A DNA stretch of 64,000 nt. It comes from Piper betle (lineage: Eukaryota; Streptophyta; Magnoliopsida; Piperales; Piperaceae). Shown here piece after piece: positions 11,701 through 23,088 of this stretch; the stretch's first letter is position 1, and the number at the start of each line of letters is the position of its first letter. The stretch is taken from contig JAURVB010014117.1 in NCBI GenBank assembly GCA_033002965.1, forward strand, positions 1-64,000, given 5' to 3'. The translations under genes and the position numbers were made by a program. The notes under the pieces are model-generated. The model did not search any database. It worked only from the letters and a program-made list of their open reading frames with translations, and was not told where the DNA came from.

Positions 11701-13336
11701 GCTCATGGGAAAATGCATAAACAGGACCAGCGGCGATGGGTGGCTAGATCCAGCCGGCCAGGGCGGCAATGGCCTCCGTTCCGGTCGGGGAAGATCGCTG
11801 GAGGGCTGAGGGTACTGAGGCAACCGACTGATCGTGGCGGCCCGATGGGAGACAGACTTGGTCAGGGCAGCACGGCGACGTCATCACGGGGCTAGGCGGC
11901 GACTATCGGCAGCCGGGCAGCACCAGCAGCGACGCGCACAAGGGCTGCGTCGGGCAAGGGTTTGGGGAAGAAAAGAAGGGCGTGGGGGTGTGTGGTGGCA
12001 AAGTCATAAATATTACTTGACTCGTCTCCGACTCGAGTCAAAAATAATATTTAAGTCATAAAAAATTCAAAAAATTTTGGGAAAAATCCCATAAAATCAA
12101 ACAACACAAAAAAAATCATAATGATATGCTCTAGAACTATCAACCCACCCAAAATACCCGTAACACGTCCTAACGCGATAAACGGCCTAAATCTAGTTCT
12201 ACGATCCACTATATAAAATAAAAAAAATAACTGCATACTCTTATATATTCTGATAACTCATTCTATTCTGATGTGTTCATGACGTTATCATCACATACTT
12301 GGGTATGCATGACCCTCGTAACTCATACCCGCGACTGGCGTCGGCTCAGTACACGTGCTCTGAAACTGACTCGACTCAAAAATAAAGGCCGAACCGACAA
12401 GTTTTGAATAGAAAACCCTGACTCGAATTGTGGGTTTTACAGTTGGTCATAGTTGTAGGTTCACTTACAAACTATCTAGGTCCGTATAATTATTTGAAAT
12501 GTTGTATTTTCCCTTTTTGGCAGCCCTGGTCGGCCTGAGCCCAAATTCGACCACCATGCACCGAGTGCAAGCGGGGTTAAGGAATTGACTCAGTCTGACA
12601 CGAGGCTGCACCCTTAAAAATTAATATGTGGGAGTCTTGGTCGACTTGAGTTCATATCCGACCACCATGCGCCAAGCACAACCAGGTTCAATGAATTGAC
12701 TCAATTCGACACAGGGCAGCACCCCCTTAAAGATTAAATACTTGCCCCCATGCCGAAAGGGTTGACAGGGCGTAGTGGCGCACACACGCTACGTGGCCCA
12801 CTGCCTGTAGTTACCGATATTTCCGATTGACTCACCCTCTCGTTATCACAAGTGCATAATGAGCTGTCTATGGGGTGGCCACCTCTCCCAAGATATTAAG
12901 AGCTTGGCATAGGCTCATAACAACTAAAAGTCTCGTGAAATGATAGTAGGGATTATATTGACTCGTTTCATTCAATTATGGGACTTAGTGGTTTTATCAC
13001 TAACGTGGAATTGCCTCCGCAGGTGGACAGCTTTGGACTAAAGAATAAAAGTGTGGTGGGTGTTTCTTTTATCAACCAAGGTTTGGTGAATTGATAATAA
13101 ATTGGAATTCCTTTTTATTCTCTTGTGTTATAAATGTGTCTATGGGAAACGATCCGAGACTGTGGAACTTTGAGTTAGTTTATTTTATGCATTGTCACAT
13201 ACTATCAGAACATGTTTTATTTTTATGATTTATAAATTCTAGACTTATTGCCATATTGGAATTCATGTTCTTGAAGTTATGCTTACATCAATTATATTTT
13301 ATGTAACACCCAGGCCGGTTCGGGCTGGTCGTTACA
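8713..13336 (+). repeat. Family A LTR, second tandem copy
   Basis: Continues from the first copy and ends at 13336 with 'ggctggtcgttaca'. The end carries an extra 'taacacccaggccggttcgg' block shared with 52849-52880, which marks a subfamily distinct from the ends at 326 and 20599. A solo LTR of family T (9642-12441) is inserted in it. Confidence 0.6.
9642..12441 (-). mobile_element. Solo LTR, family T (chromovirus), 2.8 kb
   Basis: Runs from 'tgtaacacccc' to 'gggttttaca' (reversed LTR termini) and is flanked by a perfect 5-bp duplication 'gttgg' (9637-9641 and 12442-12446). Removing it restores the family A sequence seen intact at 8210-8230. Its content parallels 23089-25920 and, on the other strand, 56664-59487. 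No internal domain is present, so it is a solo LTR left by LTR-LTR recombination. ORFs inside are not conserved proteins. Confidence 0.9.
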
Positions 13337-14884
13337 AAATCGAGGCAAAGCCTCCACACAAGATCAACATTTAACATCACATAATTATCTTAATTAGGTC
13401 CTCAGTGAAGTGTTAAACCTTATTTGATAACTTAATTAAGGTTTTGGTTTCATGTTCACTTAGTGGACTTTAATCAATTCTCGGGTTTTTAATTGAATGG
13501 GCTTGCCATATAGTTTTTTGGACAGGCCTAACAATGTCCAAATGGGCTGAAATTTGAATGGGTTGTCCCCTACACTCTAAGGTTCTTAGTTAAATTCCAC
13601 CATGGCTGGCCCATGAGCCAATCAAGGGGGAAAAGGCCCATTAAGCTCTGCCCTAAGGTGCTAGAACAGTGTTCTTGGGTCGCATACCAATTTTATAACT
13701 ATTGGTTCATGGGCTAGAGGACTTCAAAAAGGCATGGGTCAGTGGACCTAGTTAACTAAGACACGGAGCTTGAGCCCAATAAGAGTTAGGCCAAATTTAC
13801 TTTGTAAATATGCCTAAATGGATTTTACAAACTAGGTCACTGGATGGGCAGTTTCTAGAAGTTTCACTAAGATCCACACACTTAATCTATTTCAAGGTAA
13901 TTTACAACTAGAGTGAAAAACTATGGTTTTCATCGATCATCTTTACACTATCCGCATAATCACCTCTAGAACATACCTAGATTATTTTTAGCCATTCCCA
14001 AATTTTACATATTTTAGGTAGACACTTAGTATAGTATTATATAATTTTATAGGATTTTATTAGTTTAAAATTAGTGGCTTAAAATATAACACAATCATAC
14101 GTCATGCCCATACTTATACACACAGGAAATACAAGGCGTTCTTATTGGTGATGTTCATTAGCATTTAGTGGTTATATTAGGATTAAAATTTTATTGAGAA
14201 CTCCTAAAATTACCACGAAAAATATGACATGTTGTGCATCAATATATCCTACAAAGTTAAAGAGTAAAAATTGTAGGAAGGACACTTATATCACTCTAAT
14301 GGTCCAAGTCACCACCTTTCATCAATTTTTACCCTCATACATGCAAATTGTAGGGCATGGTAGGTAAAACACCCAACACAAAGTTTGTATATCTACATTT
14401 ATGAGTGTAACAAAATATGAATAGTGCAAATGGAACATCAGAATGCTAAGATATGATTTTCATACTGAAACGGTACATACCAGTGACCTACATACATTAT
14501 AAAAATCATATCTATTTATTTACATGGCCAAATAAGATAAATATGTACTCACAATTCTCTTAACATTCAGATATACACGATAAAAATGTCCTAAAAATAT
14601 ATTCATAGATCCATACAAGCGATTGACATCAAAAAACCAAGCAACAGAGGCAGCCCAAACATGAAGCGAAAGAGTGAAGACCAAGGGGAGGTCATTTGAG
14701 GCATCCGACCTCAAAACCTACCACCCTAGGATGCTAGAACATGGAGGGTGGTTGCTTGGAGCTCCAAGGAGGAAGAACAAAGCCAAGGAGAGTAGAAGAA
14801 GTGGTTGGAGGTGAAGAGAGAAGGAGAAATGGTGAAAAGGTGGGGGAAGGGATTGATTTTGTAGAAAAAGGGTAGTTGGATTGG
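13337..14884. other. Unassigned transposon-like DNA
   Basis: No conserved domain, PBS or PPT was recognised. Short open frames at 14520-14908 (minus) lack domain features. It lies between a family A LTR end and repeat D, so it is most likely decayed retrotransposon DNA. Confidence 0.35.
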
Positions 14885-15445
14885 TGATGTCATAGGTATG
14901 GGTTCCATACCTAAAGAAATATGGGTTGGATAAGGAGGTATGGGTTGGTTTGGTTATGTCATAGAAGTATGGGTTAGCTTGGTGATGTCATACGTATGGG
15001 TGTCATACCTAAAGAGGTATGGGTTGGATAGATAAAGATGTATGGGTTGGGTTAGCTAAAGAGGTATGGGTTAGGTTATCTCAAAATCCAAAAGTTCGGG
15101 TTTTTACCCTAAAGCAATTGGGCACACCTCAGGAATTACACTGCAGGTCCCAAAAGGGGTTAGCATGGTCCAAAAGGTTATCAAACACACGGCAAACACA
15201 CAAAAGATATGCGAAGGACACGATCCTAACATCTAATTATATATGATTAGATTAGACCAAATATGAAAAAACTGGGCGTGCCGCATTCAAATTGGCGTAC
15301 CGAGCACCAAAGGAAGCTATGGCTAGGCAACTAACACCATACTATATACGAACCACAGAAAGAAGGGTCGAACCCTACTAACCTGATTCAAGTAACAACC
15401 AAACCGATAGTAAAAACTGTTAGGCAAGACAGCCTGGGTTTTACA
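14885..15445. repeat. Dispersed repeat D, copy 2
   Basis: Matches 3290-3725 up to about 15360. 'ggtatgggtt' recurs about seven times in the first 190 bases. The block ends at 15445 in 'gcctgggttttaca', which could be a reversed LTR start, so D may belong to an LTR or to sequence next to one. 15446-15682 holds nothing recognisable. Confidence 0.5.
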
Positions 15446-15687
15446 TCTTAGTTGCCCAATTCCTAGTTTGAACAATAATATATGGGTATATTAACATCCA
15501 GCCTAGCTTACTGCCTACATATTATAACATGACATGACGTGGACATGATGCTCATACAATAAGCAAAAACTCATAAAACATGTATAGAACATCACACAAT
15601 CAGCAAATAGTTATTATCTAATCACAAACATAGCATAATTGAAGCATAACATCAATAAAACATAAAGCTAAACCCTGACTTTAGCGA

Positions 15688-18146
15688 TATAACACCCCAT
15701 ATCGGCTTACCCGTGAACTGACTTGGAAATGTCACCGACGATCGAACCATTCGCTAATCAACTAGATTCGGTTAAGCTAACCCAGATCCGCCTTTGGTGT
15801 CTTGAGATGGAGATGTGACAGGCAAACCATGGATGGAATAATTGGGTTCTAACGCAGTCCTACATGCATGCCATGACGTGCAAGCAAAAATTGAACAAAA
15901 ACAATAAATGAGAAATCCAAAGGAAAATATCTATTTTTATAAAAAAACGGACAGAGTTTCCCCTAAAAGTGCAATAAGGGCTAACCTGTCCACAACGGGG
16001 ATATATATATTCAATCAAAATAATATAAAATATGACAATCTATCATGGCATTCAGTTATCATCACTTTCATTTTCACCTCAGCTGAGTCTGAGCTCTAAG
16101 GCTCCCTGTTCATTCACATTTATCTATTCGTTTCATAGGCTCTTATCAACGAAACAACATGATTATCATTCACAAAGCATCAACACACCATCATTATACA
16201 TTACACATGGTAGGTACATGTGTGTGTGATGCCATGTTGCTCCTCCGTAGTCCTAACAGCTTTCAGTCATCGCTATCTGGCCTACTTAAATATAGAAAAC
16301 TATCAGTAACGAGTGTTACCGGTCTAGAATATAACTAATATCAATCTAACATACGAGATCTAACCCCTCCTATTGAATAAAAATCTCATATACTTCTTCA
16401 AGAACTCTCAGAAGGGTAGTAATGGGAGTTGTCCCTTTTCAATATCTTTCTCTTTCCATAACATTCTCTTTCCCTGGCCGTTTAAACTATCCCTTTGCAC
16501 AGGAAAATCAGTCTATTTTATCTCATCCCTCTACATCTTTCGTATTACCCCTGGCCCTAAGTACAAGGGTTGAGTACTCTCAACCATGTGCCTTCAATAC
16601 CCTTTTACTCCACAAGTCTAGACATGCGCTACACAGCAATACCCATAGACCTCCACTCCTCTCTAGGTTTGAGGAACTCAAAGGTGGAGTTGTCAGGATC
16701 CCGCGAGAATGGAGTGAATGCTTACCAGTTCCAAACCCGCTATTGACTAGCACACGCCCGCTCGCATAATACGGTTGTCGAATTTCCCTCATTCCATCTC
16801 TCACTGAAAATGTGAAAATCACATGTAGGCCCAAAGGCATCGTGAGCTGGATCTGAGTTTCAAAAACAAACTCGAGGGATCTCATTCTCGAGGGTTATTA
16901 ATCCCAAAATAGCGTGCGACTAAATAGCCCGCGTGGAGTGGGATACAAAAATCCACCACTCGACACATCCTCTTACCTGTAAAAAACAAAACACAATGGA
17001 ATATAGAGATAAAACTAGAAGCGAGTCCTAACAGATCTGGTAGAAGCTCCAAGCGTGTTCTTGTGCCTAGGCGGCGAGCTCCTACTCTATCCCTACACAT
17101 CAAATGTAAAAGCTAACGCCCGTTAACTGAATGATGCATCAAACTCATCACGATGAACACACTCACAATGCAAACAACATCCATCAATAGTCAAACAATT
17201 ATCGGTGTAGAAATAACTCTAACTCATCATATTCATACCAATTTTATTATATTTTCTAAGTTATGTTGTAGTCAACGCATGCTCAAACTTAATTTACTTA
17301 ATTAGATCATTAACATTCATTTACTATCAAGCAAATCATCACTTCAACTATAATCAAGCATTTATCACAACAATTAATCAATCCTATCTTGCTGTGCTAA
17401 TAAATATCAATTTTAAATAATTAATTCAGAGGTAATTATACCTAGCGTTGTCAACAATCGACGACAGATAGGGTTTCGTTGTTCGTCTCGAAGCTCAAAT
17501 TCACCACTTGGCGGCGTCCAAAGTTTAATCAAGTTCGACTAGACAAACTCGGCGGAAGATCCATCAAATTCTAGCAAATCTGGTTTTTCGGCAAGTTCCG
17601 ACTATTTTTGGCCGATTCAGACAGTTTTTTGGCGACCGACAGGATGGTGGGGTATAGGGTACCATTGGCACCAGCTCGACGAGCTTAACCCAATGGTGTG
17701 ACGGTGAGGACGGTAGTGTCGGCGATGATCACCAATGGCAATGATGAGATCTACTGGGGCAATTGGTCGCTCTAATCAGACCCACGGCCGGCCTCAGCAG
17801 TGGCGCTAGGGAGGGGGAAATGTTGGGGAGGTCAAGGGAGCACGGCCCAGACAGCGGCGAATCGAGTCAGGGAACGTCGCATGTTTGTGGGGTGATTCCG
17901 GTGTCGTGGTAGTGAGATGGTAGCTGGGGTTGGTTAGGGAAGCACGACAACAGAACGGCGGGACACGGTGGCATCGATCAGTGACAGTGCAATGTCAGCG
18001 ATGGCGGCGGCGACAAACACAGGGGGTGGCAGCGATGGGGTTTTGGGTGAAGAAGTGTCGGGAGGGAAAAGAATAAAAACTCTTACCAACAGATGAACCA
18101 ACTAGTTCGCTATAATAAAACTCTTACTTGAGTCACGGGTTTTACA
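15688..18146 (-). repeat. 3' LTR of the chromovirus
   Basis: Starts 'tataacacccc' and ends 'gggttttaca', next to the PPT. About 370 bases shorter than its partner at 23089-25920: the piece between 'ggagggaaaag' (near 18070) and 'actagttcgct' (near 18110) has been lost, plus about 30 bases near 16820. The differences from its partner mark an old insertion. Confidence 0.85.
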
Positions 18147-18162
18147 ACCTTCCCTCCTTAGA
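18147..18162 (-). other. Polypurine tract of the chromovirus
   Basis: On the minus strand 'aaggagggaaggt' lies directly before the LTR start 'tgtaaaacccg'. The same tract occurs at 56651-56663 before another LTR of this family. It primes plus-strand DNA synthesis in LTR elements. Confidence 0.8.
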
Positions 18163-18189
18163 AAAATTTTGTCCTCAAAATTTTAACAA

Positions 18190-18660
18190 AGGAAGTTTCA
18201 AACTCATCCATAATCTGAAGAAGAAATCTCTAGAATGTACATGGTTCTGAAGCTGGTTGCTCGAATATCTCCAGGTATTGCTTCTTCATCTTATCTTCGT
18301 GTTCCCATATAGATTCTTCAACTCCTCTCGAGTCCACTACACTCGCACTAGGGGGACTTCTTTCTTTCGGAGAATCTTCACTCTGCGATCCACAATCCGA
18401 ACTGCATCTTATGGATACGTCAGATCTGGTTGCAACTCTAAATCTCTGAAACTGACAACATGAGAGTTGTCTAGATGGTACTTCTTCAGCATCGACATAT
18501 GGAAGACATCATGCACAACTAATAGGTGAGCCGGCAATGCTAGCTTGTAAGCCACTGGACCAATGTGCTCGATCACATCAAACTGTTCAATATATCGCGG
18601 ACTGAGTTTCCCTCGCATCCCGAATCTCATGTTTCCCTTAGTACGAGAGACCTTCAGGAG
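18190..18660 (-). pseudogene. Integrase C-terminus and chromodomain, decayed
   Basis: The minus-strand frame 18409-18630 gives 'RGKLSPRYIEQFDVIEHIGP' and 'HDVFHMSMLKKY', the usual integrase C-terminal (GPY/F-type) tail of chromoviruses. It continues to a chromodomain-like block ('VDRRVKILRKKEVPLVRV', then after a shift 'GVEESIWEHEDKMKKQYLEI'). The chromodomain is broken by a stop and a frameshift. Chromodomains of this clade target insertion to heterochromatin. 56376-56560 encodes a better-preserved version. Confidence 0.8.
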
Positions 18661-18726
18661 AACGTGATCTCCTAACTTGAAATGAACCTCACATTTGCGC
18701 TGATCAACATAACTTTTCTGCCTGTC

Positions 18727-19218
18727 CTAAGTTGCTCTCATTCTCCTCCTGCTCCGCATCACCAATTCTATGTCTGTTGGTATGAAATGTGCACTCTTTG
18801 TGAGTTGATCTACTATGGCCCATATTGCATCCTTCTGTTGGCGGGTCTTAGGTAAACCGACTACAAAGTCGTACACTATACTCTCCCACTTCCACTCTGG
18901 CGCTTCCAATGGCAATAGCGTTCCACCTGGACGTACGTGCTTGGCTTTCACTTGCTGGCACACAAAACATCTGGCAACTGTGTTGTATACCTCTCTTTTC
19001 ATTCTTGGCCACCAATATGTTCGTCGAACATCGTGGTACATCTTTATTCCACCTGGATACACGGAGCATCTCGACATGTGAGCATTGTGAAGAATCGTAC
19101 ATCGAAGTCTAGGACACTCTAGAACATTTGGTACAAAGAGTCGACTTCTAATTTTGATTAACCAATTTGCATCTCTAATCAATTTCGGATGCGTTCCCTG
19201 TTCCAACCATTGCCTCAA
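18727..19218 (-). pseudogene. Integrase zinc-binding region, truncated
   Basis: A 163-codon frame holds a His-His-Cys-Cys integrase N-terminal domain ('YWWPRMKREVYNTVARCFVC' followed by 'QQVKA') and the start of the core ('DAIWAIVDQLTKSAHFIPT'). It then joins sequence that belongs near the C-terminus ('MRSRRRMRAT'). Most of the DDE catalytic core is therefore deleted, so no strand-transfer activity is possible. Family assignment follows gypsy polyproteins. Confidence 0.85.
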
Positions 19219-19596
19219 CTGTGGATCCGCTTCCTGTGCAATCCTGATCTAATCAAGTACACTCAGTTGAATGGTCAATCGTTCCATCATTCCAACCAAC
19301 TATCTCTAGTTTGTAGGGAATTGAGTTGCTGACACAGCTGCTAATCCTGTAGAGTATGAAACTCTTGGCTTCCTACTCAATGCATATGCTACCACATTCG
19401 CTTTGCCCTCATCGTACGCTATGTCAATCTACTAACATCTCTAACTATCTTCTCTGTCTGCTGTTCAAATCCTTGTGTGTGAAGATGTATTTCAGACTCT
19501 GGTGATTAGTCAAAAGTTTGAAAGACTTTCTATACAAGTAGTGCCTCTATATTCTTAGTGCAAATATGACTGCTGCAAGTTTCAGGTCGTTTGTAG

Positions 19597-20599
19597 GTGT
19601 AAAACCCCGAAAAAAATAATAATAATAATAATTAGGCTATTTTATTTAGGGTTTTGTAAATCTTAAGAGCGAACCATAAATAATATTTGACTAAATTAAT
19701 GTAGTACCTTCTTGAATTCAACACATATTAATAAAAATTAATGTAGTGACTTCTTGAATTCTACACATATTCTTCTATATAAAGGAGAGTTTTGTTGATG
19801 TTAAGTGAAACATCCTCTAGATAGTTTGTGAGCACATTTGACTTATAAAGGGAAGGCTTTAGGATCGTGTGTCATAGTTGTGGGTTCCTCATCACAATAC
19901 CAGGTTCGTATAATTACTTGAAATGTTATATATTTCGATTTGGGAGTCTTGGTCGGCCTAAGTCTACATTCGATCACCATGCGACGAGCGCAACTAGGGT
20001 CAAAGAATTGGCTCAGTCTGACACAGGGTAGCACCCTTAAAATTCTTGAAAGATTAAATACCTGGCCCCATGCCGAAAAGGGTGACAGGGCGCAGTAGCG
20101 CAAGACGGCTCTTATGCACTTGTGATATAGAGAGGGTGAGTCAATGGCAAATATCGGTAACTATAGGCCAAAGGCCATGTATGTGTGTGCGCATACATGG
20201 GATTGTAGCTGGATATTAAGAGCTCAGCATAGGCTCATAATCAGTAAAAGACATAATTCAGATGTTATGGAATATATTAATTATTTCTTGTAATTATATG
20301 ACTTAGTGTTTTATCATTAACGCGGAATTGCCTCAACAGGTATGAGCATGGAAGGATGGGTAGAGTTAGGACAGCTGGAGGACTCTGTTATTGGACTATT
20401 ATTTTTTTCTAGATTGTTTTCATGGCAGTGGGATTTTTGTTCGGTTCATGGAGCTTAGATTATTCTAAGCATTTGTATATTAAATTTATTGTTATGGTTT
20501 TATTTAAAATCTTGAAAATTAATAGAAAATTAATTTATGAGACACTTAGTTTCATATAGTAACACTTGCCTCGTGGCTCGAAACGAGCGGGTCGTTACA
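19597..20599 (+). mobile_element. Short family A LTR nested in the chromovirus
   Basis: Runs from 'tgtaaaaccccg' to 'gagcgggtcgttaca', both family A termini, in the opposite direction to its host. It splits the RNase H frame: 'VHEHNYP' lies on one side and 'TNDLKLAAV' on the other. Flanks on the host's strand are 'ccaat' and 'cctac', a weak 3-of-5 match expected of an aged duplication. At 1003 bp it is the only family A LTR here with both termini, though it probably has internal deletions compared with the long copies. Confidence 0.8.
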
Positions 20600-21802
20600 A
20601 TTGGGTAGTTATGCTCATGCACCTTTATCTGGCGAGATGCATAAGCTATAACCTTATCCTTTTGCATCAAAACACAACCTAAGCCAATCCCTAAGGCATC
20701 TGTGTAATCTACAAAATCCTCGTGTCCCTCCGGCAATGTGAGGATAGGTACCGAAGTCAATCTCTCCTTCAGCATCCTAAAACTCTGCTCACGCTCCTCC
20801 ATCCACCTGAACAGTTCCTTCTTCCTAGCAAGCTGTGTAAGAGGGGCTGCTATGGAAGAAAAACCCTGAATAAACCGTTTGTAATACCCAACTAGGCCTA
20901 GGAAACTCCAAACCTCTGTAAGTATCTTTGGCTGTTCCCACTGCACTACTGCTTATATCTTGGCTGGATCTACAGAAATGCCTGATCCTGAGATGATATG
21001 GCCAAGAAAATGCACTTCTGACAACCAAAAACTATACTTCAAAAATTTCCCATACAATCTATGCTCTCTCAGTGTCTGCAACACCATCCTCAGATGCTGC
21101 TCATGCTCTTCACTGGACGAAAAATATACCAGTATGTCGTTCACGAAGACAATCACAAACTAGTCTAGGTATGGACTAAACACTCTATTCATCAAGTCCA
21201 TGAACGCTGCTGGAGCATTGGTCAATTCAGAAAGCATGACCAAAAACTCGTAGTGTCAATATCTCTTCCTGAATGCAGTCTTCGGAATATCTTCTGCTCT
21301 AATCTTCAACTGGTAGTATCCTGACCTCAAATCAATCTTTGAGAAGACGACTGCTGAGCTGAACTGATCAAACAGGTCATCAATGAGAGGAAGAGGGTAT
21401 CTATTCTCAATAGTTGCATGGTTTAGCATCCTATAATCGATGCATAAACGCATGCTTCTATCCTTTTTCCTAATGAATAGCACTGGTGCACCCCATGGGG
21501 AAACAGCTTGGTCTGATGAATCCTTGATCCAACAATGTCTATAACTGTTCCTTGAGTTCCTTGAGCTCAAGAGGTGCCATTCTATACGGAGCTCTAGAAA
21601 TTGGTATTGTTCCAAGCATTAGCTCAATAGCAAGATCTACCTCTCTGTCTGGCAGCAATCTAATAATCTCCTCTGGAAATACATCAATGAATTCTCTGAC
21701 CAATGGAATCTCCTCAATGCTCGGTTCGTCTCCTGAACCACTCTGATCAGCCAAAACTAATGCTGTCATTATCAGCTCACTACCTCTGTCCAGCTGTCTC
21801 AC
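20600..21802 (-). pseudogene. Reverse transcriptase and RNase H, decayed
   Basis: Minus-strand frames give, in order, the linker before RT ('LVREFIDVFPEEI'), fingers ('[20 protein letters not shown]'), palm ('[15 protein letters not shown]'), the catalytic box as 'FVNDILVY' where most gypsy elements have YVDD, '[17 protein letters not shown]', thumb and the RNase H start ('[20 protein letters not shown]'). Frameshifts occur near 21256 and 20950 and stops are scattered. The Asp-to-Asn change in the catalytic box alone would disable polymerisation. RNase H is cut by the LTR at 20599. Confidence 0.9.
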
Positions 21803-21879
21803 TGTATTCTGATAGGATATCCATCCTTGTTCTCTATCTCTGCCCTGACCTTGGAAGAAAAAAGTGGCGTCTTCTGTGG

Positions 21880-22090
21880 CAAAAAGTCACCGTCTTTCTT
21901 CGACAATCTATCACAACTCCTTGCTTGGACATCCAATTAATCCCAAATATCACATCAAATTCTTGTAGCTTGAACAATATCAAATCTACTACAAGTTGTC
22001 ACTGTTGAATCTCAATAGGGACATTACCCACACACTTGCTCGTAGCTATCACACTACCGACAGGAGTGGAAACTAATAGTAAATGTCCTG
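21880..22090 (-). pseudogene. Protease-region relic of the chromovirus
   Basis: The minus-strand translation contains 'FDVIFGINWMSKQGVVIDC', matching the 'DVILGMDWL' region just after the gypsy protease active site. The upstream active-site DTG and most of the domain are missing. It lies between the gag relic and the RT linker, as expected. Confidence 0.7.
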
Positions 22091-22109
22091 GGGTTGACGA
22101 TGAGCAAAT

Positions 22110-22960
22110 ATGGAATTCTACACTAAATCCCACAATACTCTAGCTTCATCCTGGTATGCCCCTGAAATAATGCATACTCTATGCTCCATTGGGCAGCCCA
22201 TACTACCAAACACTCCTATGGCTAACGATATCCACAGGAATGCCTTATCTACATCCAACTTCCCAAAGAAAGGTTGTCCACCATTCTTCACTAACCTTTT
22301 GTACGACCATAGTTCTAGATTCTTTGCATCCACTGATCTATTCAATCCTTCTCATTCTTACGACCATAGCTCCACTTCCACCTACAGTCTATCCACTACA
22401 TGCTACTGCAGTTCCACCAACATCTGGTCTCATCCTCGCCTGAAGTGCGTCAATCAGAGGAGTCGTTATTGTAGTAGCCCTCTGTTGTAGTCGTGGAGGA
22501 GGCTGCAATGGAGGGCCTATGGGAACTGCTAGCTCTCCTCGTGCCTCTTCATCCACTGCTAGTCTCTTGTCAGCACTTGCTACTGAAAGAGCTATCTGCC
22601 TGAGCTCTCTCCTGAATTCCTCTTGGTTCTGTTGAATCTGTATCTGTACCTCAACCAATCTGGCAATCACTACATCTCGCACCTATCGACTACTTTTGCT
22701 GTGGTAACTATCACGTCGACTGTCTCGGTGACAACTCTCACTAGTTTGCTAGCTGACACTAGACACAGTGGTCCTTGTTGGTGGCATGGTGGTCCTCGAT
22801 CAACTAGATGTTGTGTAACTATGACCATGATCGGGACTATCTTGTCTGGGCACTGGAGGGGATGGGGCCCTGATCTGCATCCTACAAGTCTGGTTCACCA
22901 TCCTCCTGGTACTCCCTACTCTAATCTAATCACCCTAACACACCAGTGTTAGGTAAGAAA
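22110..22960 (-). pseudogene. gag relic of the chromovirus
   Basis: Two blocks: 22389-22682 encodes a glutamine- and arginine-rich N-terminal segment, and 22118-22345 encodes a capsid-type core ('FFGKLDVDKAFLWISLAIG' and 'MEHRVCIISGAYQDEARVLW'). They are in different frames, and the C-terminal capsid part and zinc knuckle are missing. The PBS lies about 120 bases upstream on the minus strand. Confidence 0.75.
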
Positions 22961-23070
22961 ATCTGTAAACCAAAAACATAAAGACAAAAAAATACCTGTT
23001 GGTACAGCTCGGAGCAACTTTCACACACATGTAACCTATAATACATCTACCATCTTGATCAACCAAGAGT

Positions 23071-23083
23071 TAGCTCTGATACT
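23071..23083 (-). other. Primer binding site (tRNA-Met type)
   Basis: The minus strand reads 'tagtatcagagct', one base off at its 5' side from the standard 'tggtatcagagc', five bases inside the LTR end. It would prime minus-strand DNA synthesis from initiator methionine tRNA. Confidence 0.8.
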
Positions 23084-23088
23084 ATCAC

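Noticed and set aside
13311..13336. LTR start at 'tgtaacaccc' near 13312
   Set aside because: The same block forms the end of the family A LTR piece at 52849-52880, so it is part of that terminus and not a new boundary.
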